A stretch of DNA of 64,000 bases from contig NC_084678.1 in the NCBI RefSeq assembly GCF_028389875.1, positions 15,468,899 to 15,532,898 on the forward strand. Direction: 5' to 3'. Source of the DNA: Rhea pennata (lineage: Eukaryota > Chordata > Aves > Rheiformes > Rheidae). Below the pieces are notes generated by a model. It worked only from the letters and a program-made list of their open reading frames with translations, ran no database searches and was not told the DNA's origin. Positions 36,660 to 49,290 of the stretch are shown piece by piece. The first letter of the stretch is position 1, and the number at the start of each line of letters is the position of its first letter. Both the position numbers and the translations under genes were made by a program.

Positions 36660-38680
36660 GTGATGCATTTGTGAGGATTAAAACTATGGGGAGATTTTGA
36701 TTCACCTGCAAATCAAAATGTTTCCTCGACTCATGTCTCTCTCTGAGCTAAATGAAAAACCTTTAGCCTTAATGTCTCCAAGTTCTGGGCACAGCTCTTT
36801 GAGACGTACCACGTAGCGGGGGACCTCTCGCAGCGCCTCCGATCACTTCAGTATTTTCAGAAGTGCTCTCGGTGAATCTCCTTTGATCTGAGTTAGGAGA
36901 AAACTACCAAAACCTGGAAACGCTGAACCTCTCTGCAGAGCCTCGACAAACTCTTGTTGGGAAGTTTTCAAATTCCTTCGTAATAGCCTGGGTTTGGAAA
37001 ACGCGAACTGCTTTCAGGAGCTAAAAGATAAACACGCCTGGAACCGGTTACATTTTAAAGGGTTTAAGATGGATACCGTGGCTGAAAGAGCATCATTACG
37101 ATGCATTAGCCGCAGATTTAAAGGAGATGGACAAAGCCGTTCAGGATGCAAACGGAACCAGAAGCGCGGCTGTTGCAAGCCGGCCGTGCTGATACCCGTG
37201 CCACGATACGCCGCCTCGTGCAGGCGGTCGGAGACCCCGGCCGCGGTGGCTTGCGGTTGCGAGCCCGGTGGCGCCCGGCATGCGCGGCAGCGCGCTTCGC
37301 TGGCTGGAAATTTTCCCTTATAAAGTGCAGTTCGGGGTATTACTCCGTGTTTTTTCTCTTCGGGGCCCGGTGGCTGGCAGCTCAGTAGAGCATCTGCTTA
37401 CGGGTGTACCCGGGGCCGCTGGAAACCCGGGGGGGTTTCTTGCTGAGACAGAGGTGTAGAATTTCCTTAACCAGAAAGCTAAGGAAATCTGGTACAAAGG
37501 GGGCGTAGCAATGACGCTTGTATTTGAGGAAGCACCAGAACTGCTCTTTTGGATGAAACTTTGCTCTTTTTAAATGGAACTTTTCTCTCGGGGGCTTGGA
37601 TTTTTCTGGGACTTGGATTTTAGCACCTGCTATTTTATGACAGGTTTAGTGCAGAGCCAGAAGCTCTAACACGAGTAAGAAAGGGCATATTGTGGCCTTG
37701 CTCAGGGTGCCAGTGTTTATAGGCAGGATCTTCACCATCGGGCTGGTAAGAGCCTGTCATCCTTCTCAGCCAGCTTAAGACCCCAGTTTCTCTCTCTCTT
37801 TTTTTTTTCTTCAATACAGTGTCAGTTTTTGTTCTCTTTTGGTGGTTTCTATCAAACCTTCCCTCCTCCAACTTGGAGATTTCTGGATTAAAGAATAAAG
37901 CACAGAACTGATTTCCTGGACGTGCATTAGGGAGGATTATTCCAGGAGATTCCCCTGCATTTGGTGGATTATTATTTCCAGGGAAGGGCATCTCAGCCCT
38001 CAGCTGAGACTTCCCTCAAAATATCCCGAACCGGCCGGCGCTTTTGCAGCAGCCGTAGGAGCGAGAGCCGAGCGGCCGAAGGTCCCCGCGCCGGCGTGCC
38101 TGCTCCCGCGTCTCTGCAGCGCAGGCGTTTCCCACGTAAACGTCGTCGGGAGCATAGCCGGCTGCGGTTCGGTAACGGCGGCAAGCGAAAAGGGGGAGAA
38201 AGGAATAGAAAAACCAGGTTTTCCTGAGGAGAGAAGGGAGCGCTCGGAAGCACTCTCCGTCCACGCCTGGGAACTCGCTGCTAGGCGCCGGCCTCTTGGG
38301 CTGCGTGCGCTCTTGTCGTGGTGCCCGTTTTGCAAACGCTGCCTCTGCAAGGCGAAACAGATGCTCGAGAGCAAGCTGGCGGACAGCCTTTGCTTTTACA
38401 CCGCCCTCCGAGCTCAGGAGGGCACCGGGCTGGACGTGCTGCTCGCCCCCGCCGCGCCGCGCGGCGCCCGCGCCTCGGAGGTAGAAACCGGAGGCGCGGG
38501 GCGAAACGTCTCGTTGCGGCGCCTCTCGCTTTCCCCGTCCCCCGGCGTCAGCGGGGCGGCGGGGGGACAACACGCACAAAAAGATCGTTTTCTTCCCCCC
38601 TTTTTACTTCTTGCTGGTTATTTTTGACAAGCTGGAAGAGAACGGCGCGGTGGTGGGGGGAGAGGGAAAAGCTGGCGCAT
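36660..38680. other. GC-variable noncoding stretch, no gene seen
   Basis: Contains CpG-rich patches (37.2 kb, 38.0-38.6 kb) that could be orphan CpG islands. No homologous reading frame or RNA gene was recognised. Confidence 0.4.
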
Positions 38681-38689
38681 TTTGATATA

Positions 38690-38995
38690 CACTTTCGACA
38701 GAGATTTTACTTTATTATGTTTAATTGAAAAGTGTTAAAGTCATCCGACATGAATATTCAGCTGATGGCTTCTGGTGCCGTTCCAGGAGTTACGATCGCC
38801 TGTGATTCCAGCCCGGCTTCTCGGCACGGAGCCCTGTCAGAGCGAGAGTGACAGCGGGGAAGCTATTAATTGAAATAGCTTCATTAATTAGTAATTAACA
38901 GCAGGGTAATGACTATGTCACACATCGTATTTCAATGAATGCCCTTCATGTGTTATGGGGCCTTTAATTAAAGAATATGCATTTTAATTAAAGGC
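38690..38995. promoter_or_regulatory. Candidate developmental enhancer, homeodomain-rich
   Basis: An AT-rich island in GC-rich surroundings with many TAATTA/TTAAT cores (ATTAATTGAAATAG, ATTAATTAGTAATTAAC), an E-box CAGCTG and ATATGCAT. Its right end is a 12-base inverted repeat CCTTTAATTAAA (38961-38972) / TTTAATTAAAGG (38983-38994) flanking GAATATGCAT. This is the typical look of a homeobox-bound conserved element; conservation not tested. Confidence 0.45.
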
Positions 38996-38999
38996 AAGT

Positions 39000-40430
39000 T
39001 TGGCCCCTTTGGCCTCCGGAACACAAAAGACGTCTCCGACTTGGAGGACGCGGCGGAGGAAAGGTTGGCTGGGGGGGAGGACGCCGGGCGCGGGCAGGTG
39101 CCACGTCCAGCCGCGGCCCGCGGAGAACTTCCAGCCCGAGGGCCGCGGGAAGGCCAAGGGGCCGCTCCGGCGCACGGGGCAACCGGGAGGCTGCCGAAGC
39201 GGAGAGTTAAACTTTGCAAGAGCAGCCGGGGCAGGGAACCGGGTGATTTACTCCGAGCATGGTGACTGCTGTTAATACCGTTAAATAGTTTAAACGGACG
39301 AGCGGTATTTTATGCTGTAGTTCTCTGGCGTTTTTACTGGCGTCACGCTGGGTTTGTCCTTGTGTCCTGGATCAGCAACGGCCCGTTCCCCGGGGCCAAA
39401 ACCAGGGGTGACTTTGGGGTGAGGGGTTGTTGTAAAGATCATCTTTATTTCTGTTTCCCAAAGTAAAAACTCAGGGGTAAAATTCCCGGTGGGGTGTGAA
39501 GGTAAATTGTGCGTGCATCGATGGTTTATTTATTTTGCAATGGCAGGTATTTGGGGCGACTGTGGGAAGACAGGACGTGGTCCTGTTCACCACGAAGGCC
39601 CGCGCGTGCACGTTTTGCTGGTACATCTGCTCGGACGCTAAGAGCGTGTTTGAAGTACGTTTTCACCTTCGGACCCATCACTCGTCCGAGCACCCTTGGG
39701 TTCAAGTTCACAACCCGGGCTAAAGTTGTGACCAAGCCGGAGGGCAGAGTGTCACCGCCATATCGCGTCAAAAAAAAGCCTTTGGCTTCACCACGGTTGC
39801 TTGTAGGTGATTGCTCAAATGCTGGTGGCGCGCTCGGCCGTGGCTAAAGCACGGAGATCAGGTTCACCTCTGCACAAGGCTGCTTGGGAAGGCACAGATG
39901 AATTTTCCAAAGGAAAACGGCTCTGCAGGTCAGCAAGTTTGGGTGGAATAGAAAACAGCACAGGATGTTACGACTTTTGTAAAAACAAGACTCAAAACCT
40001 CTCGTTTTCCAGATTTTTAATGCAAAGATCCATCTTGTTGGGGGGGACACACATAAAAGAATCTTCATTTTCTTCAGCAATTCTGAAAAAGTAAAACCTC
40101 ATTTAGGGTCTTGATAGGGCCTCGATGGACTAAGACTGAGTATGGGTAAAGCTGGGATACCTCGGCCTTGTTCCCGTGTACAGAGCTATCCTATTTACAG
40201 GTTTAAGTGAGACCCCAACCTCCCGGCGCTGCAGACGGCAACCCGTGTAAATGCCCGACCTTGCTCTGCTTCCTCCCTGTCGCACGACTCCACGACAGTC
40301 ACCAACTCGTCTCTTTTTTCCCCCCCTTTTTTTTTATATGCCTTGTTTGTTGTGTACCAGAATTCAGCTCATCATTTTCAAATCAAACGTCTTATCCCTT
40401 TCTGCTTCCAGAAATTAAAACGTGGCAAGG
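39000..40430. other. Noncoding, no gene seen
   Basis: A CpG-rich patch at 39.0-39.25 kb, then mixed sequence. A plus-strand frame at 39.5-39.7 kb has a chance C-x2-C...H-x3-H pattern but wrong zinc-finger spacing. Confidence 0.4.
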
Positions 40431-40439
40431 TCTTTTTTT

Positions 40440-40780
40440 TTTTTTTTGAACTGCGAGATTAAAAGTTGTTTGAAGAATAATGTTTTCCTAAGTTTTAGCT
40501 GACATTCAATTTTAATGACTTTCTAAACAAAGTAACTATTAACTGTGCATCGTTTTATAGTTTCCTGATGTCTGACAGGTGTTTTTGCCCATGTGGGAAA
40601 CAGATGCTAATAACATTTTCCCTAATAGCTCATAAATAATAAGCATTTAGCATTTTCCTTTGTATACTGCTCTGTCAATAGCCAATTTACTTTTCAGAAG
40701 CCACAACGTTTTCCTGTCAATCAGTTTTAGCCTCGGGCACTTTTTGGTGATTAGAAACCCCTTGGAGAGCGAGAACTCCA
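40440..40780. promoter_or_regulatory. Candidate enhancer with PBX/PREP decamer
   Basis: AT-rich island with CTGTCAATCA at 40714-40723, the exact reverse complement of the PBX-PREP/MEIS decamer TGATTGACAG; a second CTGTCAATA at 40672-40680; a MEIS-type TGACAG at 40573-40578; and several TAAT/ATAAATAATAA homeodomain-like cores. The co-occurrence suggests a TALE-homeodomain element. Inference only. Confidence 0.45.
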
Positions 40781-41639
40781 AATTAGTTTTAAATAAAAAA
40801 TAAGAATATTCATGCTGTTGAACATCTAAAGGTAAAAAAAAAAATGATCTGGGTACATAAATATCACTGGTGGGGTATTAATACTTCATAGAAATAGAGT
40901 GACCAACTACTCTCTGGAGGAACGTAGCAAAGACGGTCCGTGACACAAAGGAAGTAATGTATGCAGGAGAAAAATAACTTTTTGTTTGAAAACAGGAAGT
41001 AATTTGGGGGGGTTGCTGAAAAGCTTTGACCGTAGCAGAGCTCCTCCACCTTCTCCTTCGGAAAGCGAGCAGCAAGAGCAGCGCGGTGCTTGGCGCTTGC
41101 CACGGCGCCTCGTTCCTTCGGCAGGCTCGGCAGCCACTCCTGACGTTTTTCCCACTTCCAGAAGAGAAACGGGGGGGTGGGGGGAAATCAGGAGTTTTCC
41201 TCTCCGGGCGAAGAGCAGCTGCAGGGCTGGGAGGTGGACACCGAGCCAAGGGGGGGGCTCGGAGGAGGCGCCGTCCCCGCGTGGCCCCGCGCGGACGTCT
41301 CGGCCTTCGCTAGGGTCCCGCCGGGCGCGAGACGAGGGGCCCCCGGCGCCTCCTCGGGAGGGCTCGGGCGTCGCTGTGACAGCGATGCACCGCCCGGGTG
41401 AAAACAGTTCGATGAATTCCGTTTAAACGGCATTTTTCCCCCCGTGAACGCAGAGAACGGCGCTGTGGAAGGGAGAAGAACCTCGTGCTGCGGCGTCCAG
41501 ACCCGCTCCTGACGGTGCTGGGGGCGGATCTCCCCGCAGGATCCCATCAGGATTTGGGGAGGTTTGGGGGCCTCCAGTCGGGATACCACCACGAGCGGGG
41601 AGCGGCTCTGACGTTGTTTGGCCTTTTCTGTGGAACTGA

Positions 41640-41770
41640 GCTCAAATGCATCGATTTCGCTGTTGTTCATCGGCCTTATGTCACCGCGTTGCATTTTAAT
41701 ATTCATCCTTTCTGCCAGACAGATTTTCTCATAGCAAGTAATTCGTTTTGCAGGAGAAGTGGGACGATGC
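41640..41770. promoter_or_regulatory. Candidate conserved noncoding element
   Basis: A short AT-rich island with ATGCATCGATTTCG, GCATTTTAATATTCAT and AAGTAATTCG motifs next to a CpG-rich block. No coding match. Confidence 0.25.
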
Positions 41771-42409
41771 AGCTTTCCCAGGCGGTACAAAAGGCATTTT
41801 TATTTTTTCTAGGGAGAGCGGCCTCACCTATCCTAACATACTGACCTAAAACTTCGCGGCATGCTGACATACCTGCATCCGCACTGGGTGCCATTAAACC
41901 CCAAGGGGCTTTAGTTAACCAAACGTAAACATGAATAATGCAGCGATATAAAAAGCAGGTATCACATCTATACAAGAGAAAGGGTCAGAAAGTGAGTTGG
42001 TTCTTCTGGTTGGTCCTTCTCTTTGGATGAAGGAAAAGGAAACTTTTGCCCTCAAATGCAATCCCTACCAGCAAACCCGACAACGGCGACGTGCCCTGCG
42101 ATCCCTCCTCCCTTCCCTCCTGCGCTCGTTCGGCACCGGCAGCAGCGACTCGGCTGCTCCCTGCGACATGACAGCAATTAAGGGGTAAACGGCACTGCTA
42201 AGGGACTATCCTCCAACTTAGCATTAGCACTGAGTGGAGGAAGCTTCGGTTTCTCCAGGCGATTCAGGCTGGTCGCAGATGCAGAAGGCAAACGTGCTTC
42301 GTGTTTCGGTTCACACGTGGCCGTTTCCTAATAACGGGGGTGTTAATTGAAAACAGAACGGCAGCGACAGCTGAGAAACAATTACCCGACGCTCCTGCTT
42401 TTCCGAAAC

Positions 42410-42470
42410 ATACCGTGGACTATCCGTATTATGTGGATTATCCAACATCATATGGAATATCCATAAATAG
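42410..42470. promoter_or_regulatory. Triplicated TGGANTATCC motif cluster
   Basis: TGGACTATCC (42416-42425), TGGATTATCC (42434-42443) and TGGAATATCC (42453-42462) share nine of ten positions and start 18 and 19 bases apart. The middle copy contains GGATTA, the OTX/CRX/PITX core. A regularly spaced trio suggests a cooperative binding array. Confidence 0.4.
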
Positions 42471-43039
42471 TAGGCTGGAAATTACTCTTACATATGAGAC
42501 TTTAAAGCCGAAAGCTGGTTTTCTGGGAGCAAAAGGGCTTCCGGCACCGCGCTAGGTGCTACTCCGAGATGCTCTCGCCATGCTGCCGCATGGGAATTTC
42601 CCCTGCTCTGTGGCTCTGCGTTAAAGACAAGAGGTTTGAAGGAAACCTGAGACGGTCGCAACCCTTTTCTGTTTGCTACTTTTGACTCCTTTGCCTCGTG
42701 GGAGCCTTCTCCCAGCAGAGCCTCTGCCAGTCCCAAGCCCCTCTGCCGCGGGTGGGACCTCCCCGGACAACCTCGGCAGCCCGGGAGCGACGGCGACGCT
42801 CCTAAAACACGCGTGCGTCCTTACGAAACGTTGTCCTGCACGTCAAAGTGACAGGGAGGAATCGGAATAATCCCAGCGAGCCATTTCAGCGTATTTAACC
42901 CCTTGCATCAGCCAGGAATAGCGCCTGGTTTGGGTTACCAGGAAATGGAAAACCGTCCCGAACAGCTACCTTGCTACTTTTTCCTCTCCAAGCGGTTGGG
43001 TTGAAACATATGCCGTCAGACTTGATGTCCCCAGTTAAA

Positions 43040-43345
43040 ACCCCTGTCACATCACTAAATATTTTAGCAAATAAAAAAATTTTTAAATGCGCGGCCAGAT
43101 GTCCACATTGACATAGTGCTTAAGGCGTTTGACTGATAAAAAGCCAGGGCCCTTGGTAAATGGGGATTTAAAAACATGTCCTGAGGCAAGTGTGTGATAT
43201 TAAAAACATCCTGGGCTCTTTTGTATGGAGATTTGCATACGTTGAGGTTTTAAAGAGAGTGTCCATCTGTCACTGAGCATTCTCCCAATACAACAAAGCG
43301 TTGATAAATATTTTGAACCACAGTCACTTTTCAGCGGGCACCAGC
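43040..43345. promoter_or_regulatory. Candidate enhancer with octamer
   Basis: AT-rich island with a perfect octamer ATTTGCAT (43231-43238), CAGATG and CATCTG E-boxes, CACTAAATATTTTAG and GATAAATATT. Conservation not tested. Confidence 0.35.
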
Positions 43346-44099
43346 AAGGAAGCAGACTGGTTTCAGCTGGGATAGCCATCGCTTTGTGCAATGAAAGGAG
43401 CTGCGGTTTCGCTTGCAAGCGGTGTTTAATATTTATGAGGATGACAGCCCTGTACAATTACAGAACTACAACTTGGCCCTCCAGTGACTCCATAAAAAGT
43501 ATCAGCCAGCCAGAGCGAAAAACTAAAGCTTTTGTTCCGGAAAGTCTGGTTGTTGGATTTAGCGACGTACATCGCTCACTTGCTCGCGACGGTGGCACAT
43601 GATTGCCACGTACGTGGCAACGGGCCTGCTCCAGCATCTGCTGAAGCATTGGAGAGACTCCTGCCAACTTTAATGAGCCCTGGACCAGCCTGGATGTGTT
43701 TAAAGTACCACAAAAATGGATGAAATTCATCATTCGTAACGTGCATGTTGGAAAGAGAGGGTCAAAAATTCAACCGGCTGCAGCCCCGTTGCGCCGGGGT
43801 CGTTGGCCCTGTGGGTCTGAGATGACATCCTGTTGACATCCTGCCTTAAGGCTTGGCGTGCGATGCGCGAGGACACACGGAGGCTGCGGGGAAGGGGATT
43901 GGGGCATTCTCGCTGCAGTGCAAGGCGCAGCGGTGTGCGAGGCATTTTACAGAAGGAAAAAGCAGGCAAGGAGGCATGGCTCTGCGCCTTGGAGACCTTA
44001 CAGTCGTGTCTGGGACTGGACAGAGTGAACGAACAGTGACTAACGAGCAAACGAGGTTTCCCATCAAAATATTAAAAAAAATTGTAAAAATTCTGTCAT

Positions 44100-44450
44100 T
44101 TTAGGGAAAGATCAAACTTTGATTTATATTGAAACTCTCCAAATTCAACATTTTAATTTCAGTTTTGCTTTTAGGGGCTGATGTTTTTCAAGGGGGTGAG
44201 ACATTCCTCTTATTTTCCAACTATCTAGAGGATCTGAAGTATCTAATTGAGACAAGACAAAGTTACGGCACAAAATACGCTTGCAGCAACTATTTTAGCT
44301 AATTAGACAATTACAGTTTAAGCACGTTTAAGCATCTGAACAGATTGATGATCTCAGTAGATTTCCAGTCTGTCCTCCTCATAGTCTGTCCTGCCTTTAA
44401 TCTGAATCCAGTTCTGAACTCTTTCTGCCCGACCACTAACCCTTTTAAAA
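44100..44450. promoter_or_regulatory. Candidate conserved noncoding element
   Basis: AT-rich stretch with GCTAATTAGACAATTAC homeodomain cores and a repeated TTTAAGCA spaced 10 bases (AGTTTAAGCACGTTTAAGCA). No coding match. Confidence 0.3.
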
Positions 44451-47189
44451 AGCTATCCGTAAAATAGGTGGTTGTTTATCACAGGTTTCTCTTACAAAAC
44501 TGGTTCAACTGGTGCAGTGAATATTAGGGGGTTTATGGTGTGAGATGTCAGCTGGCAGATGGGGATCTTCCTAGGTGCATCGTGCTGGTCCTGCACACCA
44601 GAGGAGCAGGTGACCCGCTATCTGTCTTGACTGAAGAAGATGAATCTCTTCTTTACGAGCACCTGTTTGGGGCATTTCTCCAAGTAAGTCTCACGTTCTG
44701 ATACTGTGTCGTAGTTGAGCTGTTAAGTATCTGAGGAGAGCAGAGTTTTGAGACAGCAAGGCAGCAATCAGAAAGCATCTCTGTTTCATTTGTGAAGCAC
44801 ACATTCACTGGAAAGGCATTGATTTCTGTTCTCTAGCAGCCAAGGCATGCTCAGTGAAGGCAGAACCGCTTTATTTGCAAGCACATGCTACTAAAAGAAA
44901 CTCTGACTTCACTGTCTGCGCATCCACAGGCAGCATGTATCCGTAGCAGAGCCTCCGTCCAAGCAAGGCCGCTTGACGCGAGCTGGGACGAATCCTGGGT
45001 GTCCGGACGGCCGCACGGATCGGTCCGGCGGCCGTGGTGCTAAACGTGTGATTGCTTGGGAGAGCCGGACGATGTGCCAGAAAAAAACGTATTGACCGTA
45101 CTTTCCAGGCGTTTCAGGGGATGAAGCGGATAGGGATGTTCAGAAAAGGTGCTAGTCCTAAGGCCAGACTTTGGAGCAAGCTAATGCTTACCTGCTTCGT
45201 CTCTGCTTGCAGCCTAAACTACTACTACTTTGCTGGAAACCGGGAGGACAGGACGATGCTGGGAGAGGAGCTGAGTTTAGAACTTGCCGGTGCCTCCTCG
45301 AGGCAGCCGCCCGCTCGCGTGGGAGCGCGCACGAAGGGCTCGGACGAGCCGCAAGAGCCCGGCAGGCCGCCCTGGCCAAATGGCTACGCCCTGGAAACTA
45401 CGCGCCAAATCCTTGTCTTTTTATATAGGCAGTTAAAGGCAATTCGATTACTGGTGGGAGCTGGGCAAGCCACGACTAGGGGGAACGGCAAAATATTGCT
45501 ATGTGCTTTCAACAAGCGAAGCTGAATTACTCCCTGCTCTTTTTCCCACAATGATTTGAGCTGTGGGAAGAGGCACTAGACCTGGAAGGAAGGGGGGGGA
45601 AAGAAACCCCCCCAAAACTCCCCAAAATCCATATCCCATCTCCTCGAAGCTTGCTGACAGCCAGCTCCCTAATTTGTGTAAACCGGTCATGGTGGCTGAA
45701 TTAAAACCTACAATTAGCAATCCGGGAGGGCACGGCTGTAATTCAGACAGATGTGCCACTTAAAAATATTTACATAAAGCTCGCGGGATAACCGGCACTC
45801 CCGCAGGGAGCCGGAGCAAGCCGCGCTGGGACTGCAACCTTCCGTCTGCGAGCGCCCGCAGCCACCCCAGCAGCCCTCGGGGTTCAAAGCACCCGGAATT
45901 AGAGATGCTAATGAAGTAGGGTGAGGTTTTCTGGCCTTTTTCTGCAGGTCTGCTCCGAGTCCGGGTCTCCGGCGTCACGCCGGCAGCTCGGCGAGCGGCA
46001 GCCGCCCCGCGCAGCATCGCCTCTGCATCGCGCCCGGGCTCGCCGTCGCCTCCGCGTTCACGGCATCGCCTGCACGGGCCAGTTTCATCCAGAGTTAGCA
46101 CCGTGGTGCAAAATACCGGACCAGAATTTAGAGGTAAATCCGCGCTTTGGAAAAACTGGGATTATTCCCCCCCCCCCCAAAAAAAAAAAAGCTTTGCTCT
46201 GGCCACGAGTGCAGCTTCCGTCTTTATTTTAACAAGTTTGTGCTGGAAACGTGCTTGTGTTGAAGCAGCTTCGAGAAAAAGTTTTGGTCTGCACAGATCT
46301 GTCGCTCTAATGTTGCAAAATTCAGAGCGGTTTGTAGGCCGGGACGCGCCGGCATCGTGCCTCGCTGCACGCCTGCTGACCGCTGCCTCCGGCACCCTCG
46401 CTTGTTCGTCTCCCAGGTCAAACGCAAGGGGTTTGCAGCTGTATAAACCATCTCTGGAAAGCTGCACTTTCGAAGTTTCAAGAAACTCTAATTTAGAGGC
46501 TTTATCTCCAGTTTTGGAGACACAGGAGGGTTCCTCCAGGGATGCCTGGGCTGGCATCTCTGGCTTTCTCCAGGGGGTTTAGGAGCCCTGAATAAACCTG
46601 AGTGTCAGAAAACTAGGAAAAACTTTTGAAACGGTGGGTTATTGGATGGAGCCAGTTCCCACAGGTGGTGAAGACAGTCATGCTGCTTTAAATCCACAGA
46701 AAGCGCAGTGACCAAACCTGGCTGCGACATAGAACCAGCAGAAACTGCTCACAGATGTCAGGGTCGGCAGTTAAACCTTTTTTCCTCCCTCAGCACCATC
46801 CATTCTGAAATGAAGAACAAACGTGAATTTCTTTCAGGTGTAATGGGAACACCCAGAATAAGCGTGGCAACAGAGGACAGAGAGTGAAATATCAGATTCA
46901 TTGGTTTATTGGCAAAAACATGGGAAAAAGAAAAAGTTTTTTCCACGTTTCGGTTCCACCATATCAACGATTTGCTCAAAAACTTTCCCAATTTGAATAC
47001 ACTTCCACTTTTAAATGAAAATGCCTCCATGCAGTCTCGATCCGTCTGCTGGTCTCGGCACGTGGATTAATCCAGCCGTGGGTCTGCTTTGCCTCAGCAC
47101 AGTGGAGTGGAAAAAAACCCCCACTGCAGACGAATTTTATTATTGCAGCTTTTATACGGGGCATGAAAGCACGCGAGTTTAACACAAAG

Positions 47190-47300
47190 TCATTACTGCA
47201 GTTAAAACCATTAAGTTAATTAATATGGACATTTACGGCTACCGATAAAAGATAATATCAGGGGATTTATAGAAACAATATATCCGTATATTCTCCCCCC
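47190..47300. promoter_or_regulatory. Candidate conserved noncoding element
   Basis: AT-rich island with TTAAGTTAATTAATATGG, a GATAA pair (CGATAAAAGATAATATC) and AACAATA (SOX-like). Flanked by CpG-rich sequence. Confidence 0.3.
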
Positions 47301-47629
47301 TGAAGTCTCCGGGAAGAGGGGACTTGCGGCGGGACGTTTCCAAGGGCGTCATTAAGACAACCCCGGCCCCGACAGCGGCAGCGCTCGGAAAACGACCCCT
47401 AAACTTTTATAATTAGAAGGAATTTGGAGGAGCTGCAAGTCCCTCGGCCCCGGCGGTGCTTGAGGGCGGCTCGTGTAAGCCGTGGGGAGCCCTACGCGGC
47501 TCCAGGCGCCCGATGCGGTGCATACAGCGGGGGGGAAAGTGCTCTCCCGGTCCTCGTAGCTGGAAAACCTCAGGTTGTCCCTGCCCGCTCCTGGGCGTTC
47601 ACTCGCGCCGATGCCGGATAGCAGTTGGG

Positions 47630-47880
47630 AGAGGCGGTAATTTAATAAAGCTTTGCAAAAGCGGGCGACTGCAGCCTGTGATAGAGGGGCCGTATCCATC
47701 ACGGTAATGACAGACATTAGCAGGATGCCAAGCGTTTGGGGCTCAGCAGATCTGTCACCGGTTTGCAGGCGGCGGTTGCAAGCGCAGGTCTGGCCGTGGC
47801 CGCTCTCATTTAGTGCTGTCGGCAAAGCTGTCACTGCAGGAGGAGATTTATTGGGCTGATACGCGTGATTTATGTCAGAC
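47630..47880. promoter_or_regulatory. Candidate conserved noncoding element
   Basis: Contains TAATTTAATAAAGC, GGTAATGACAGACATTAGC and CTGTCACTGCAG motifs, among them MEIS-type TGACAG next to TAATGA. Conservation not tested. Confidence 0.25.
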
Positions 47881-48299
47881 GGTCAGCTTCGCAGACGCGT
47901 GTGCAACAGTCGTAGTTAACAAGCAATTAAAATCTTTGGGCTTTTGTGCTGGAAGCTAGAGCAGAGCTTCCTGGAGCCGCCGCTTAACGTTACCCCCTCT
48001 TAAAAAATCCTCGTTTCGGGGAACGAGGGGAATTTCAGGCACTGCCCTCCAAACGCAGACGGTCTCTCGCCCTGTTTAAAACGGGGCAAACGTGCTCTCG
48101 GGTGTTTTTTCCTGACACGTGTTGGGGAGAGCAGCTACCAGGGAACTGCTCCGGATTTCCTCCACGGTTACGCGGCGAAGGAAGCAAGGAGCTGCCGGCC
48201 GCGGCCCCAGCCAGCGCCGCGCAGCCGTCCGCGCCGCGCTCGCCCGCTCCAGCCTCCCCACGGCCGGCTCTCGCGGGAAGCAAACTCTTTTCGAGCCCG

Positions 48300-48690
48300 C
48301 CGTACTTCGGAGATAATTGGCCTCATTGCACATACACAGCGGCTCCTCCGTGAATGATGTCGGCTTAATTGCTAATGACGGGGCCGGGGGGGGTGAGGTT
48401 GTCCTTCTGCTCCCGCTGCGGGCGACGCAGCCACGCACCTTCGCGGGCGCTTCCACCTGCGGAGTGCTGCAGCCGCTTTTCCTTTCTGCAGCGTTTGCGG
48501 ATTGCATTTCAGAGAGCGGATTATTTTTTCCCCTGTTGCAAAATGGGTGTGGGCGCCCGGAGAGAGCCGGAGTTTTCCGAGTGTAGATGATGCACTAATA
48601 CGCTGCAGTGCATTACTACACATTTCCATACTAATACCTAAACGCATTCAAATCGCTCTGTTTCCCTTGTTTTGCACACAGGTTTCAGCT
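48300..48690. promoter_or_regulatory. Candidate conserved noncoding element
   Basis: Motifs include GATAATTGGCC, GGCTTAATTGCTAATGAC, GCGGATTATT and a TGCAAAATGGG stretch, in alternating AT-rich and CpG-rich blocks. No coding match. Confidence 0.3.
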
Positions 48691-49179
48691 CGTACCAGAA
48701 AAGATATATTGGGGTTTCTGCACTTTTCGGCCTGTGAGGGAGGGAGGTAGCATACATGTATTTCTACTCTTTCTAAATGTGCAATGCTTTCCTCTTCTTT
48801 TTGGGGGGGGAAGAGGCTGCTCCCCGCTTTGGGCTCCCCGCTCTCCACCCCGGTGCCTCCCCAGGCCGGAGCCAGCGCTGTCGAAGTCGGTGGGAATATT
48901 CGGCCGAGCAATGCGATAGTCCCCCCGACTGCGGCTGAGCCAGACCGTTCCCCGTGGAAACCAGCTGTGCTGACGTAGGAAAACCGGGCGCTTTTCGCCG
49001 GCGTGCCCACCGCAGCCAGCACTGCAGCCGACACCGCGTGCCCTGGCAGAGGACACGCGTGTTTGAGCAACGAACCCCCCCCCCGGGCACTGAACAAACC
49101 CACTGGAAAAACTGCTGCTGGGTAGAGGTGATCCGAGCTGACATTGAGAATTGTTTGATTTACAGTAACAGAGAGATAA

Positions 49180-49290
49180 TATTTTGCTAAGCCTCCCTGT
49201 AATACAATGTGTGTCATTTTAAATTTCCCATTACACTGAGCAATCTAATAAATAAATGCCTGGGCTACAATAAACATGAATCACTCAGTG
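49180..49290. promoter_or_regulatory. Candidate conserved noncoding element
   Basis: AT-rich island with CATTTTAAATTTCCCATTAC, CTAATAAATAAATG and a forkhead-like ACAATAAACATG, immediately before a CpG-rich patch. Confidence 0.3.

Noticed and set aside
37370-37415. tRNA D-arm-like GGCAGCTCAGTAGAGCATC
   Set aside because: Only about 20 bases resemble a tRNA 5' half. There is no B-box or T-arm downstream and no cloverleaf can be completed.
39496-39720. Possible C2H2 zinc-finger exon on the plus strand
   Set aside because: The C-x2-C...H-x3-H spacing is 15 residues instead of the usual 12, there is no linker or neighbouring finger, and the frame has no homologue I recognise.
45052-45525. 157-codon plus-strand frame
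   Set aside because: It starts without ATG, lies in GC-rich DNA, shows no recognised domain and no splice support.
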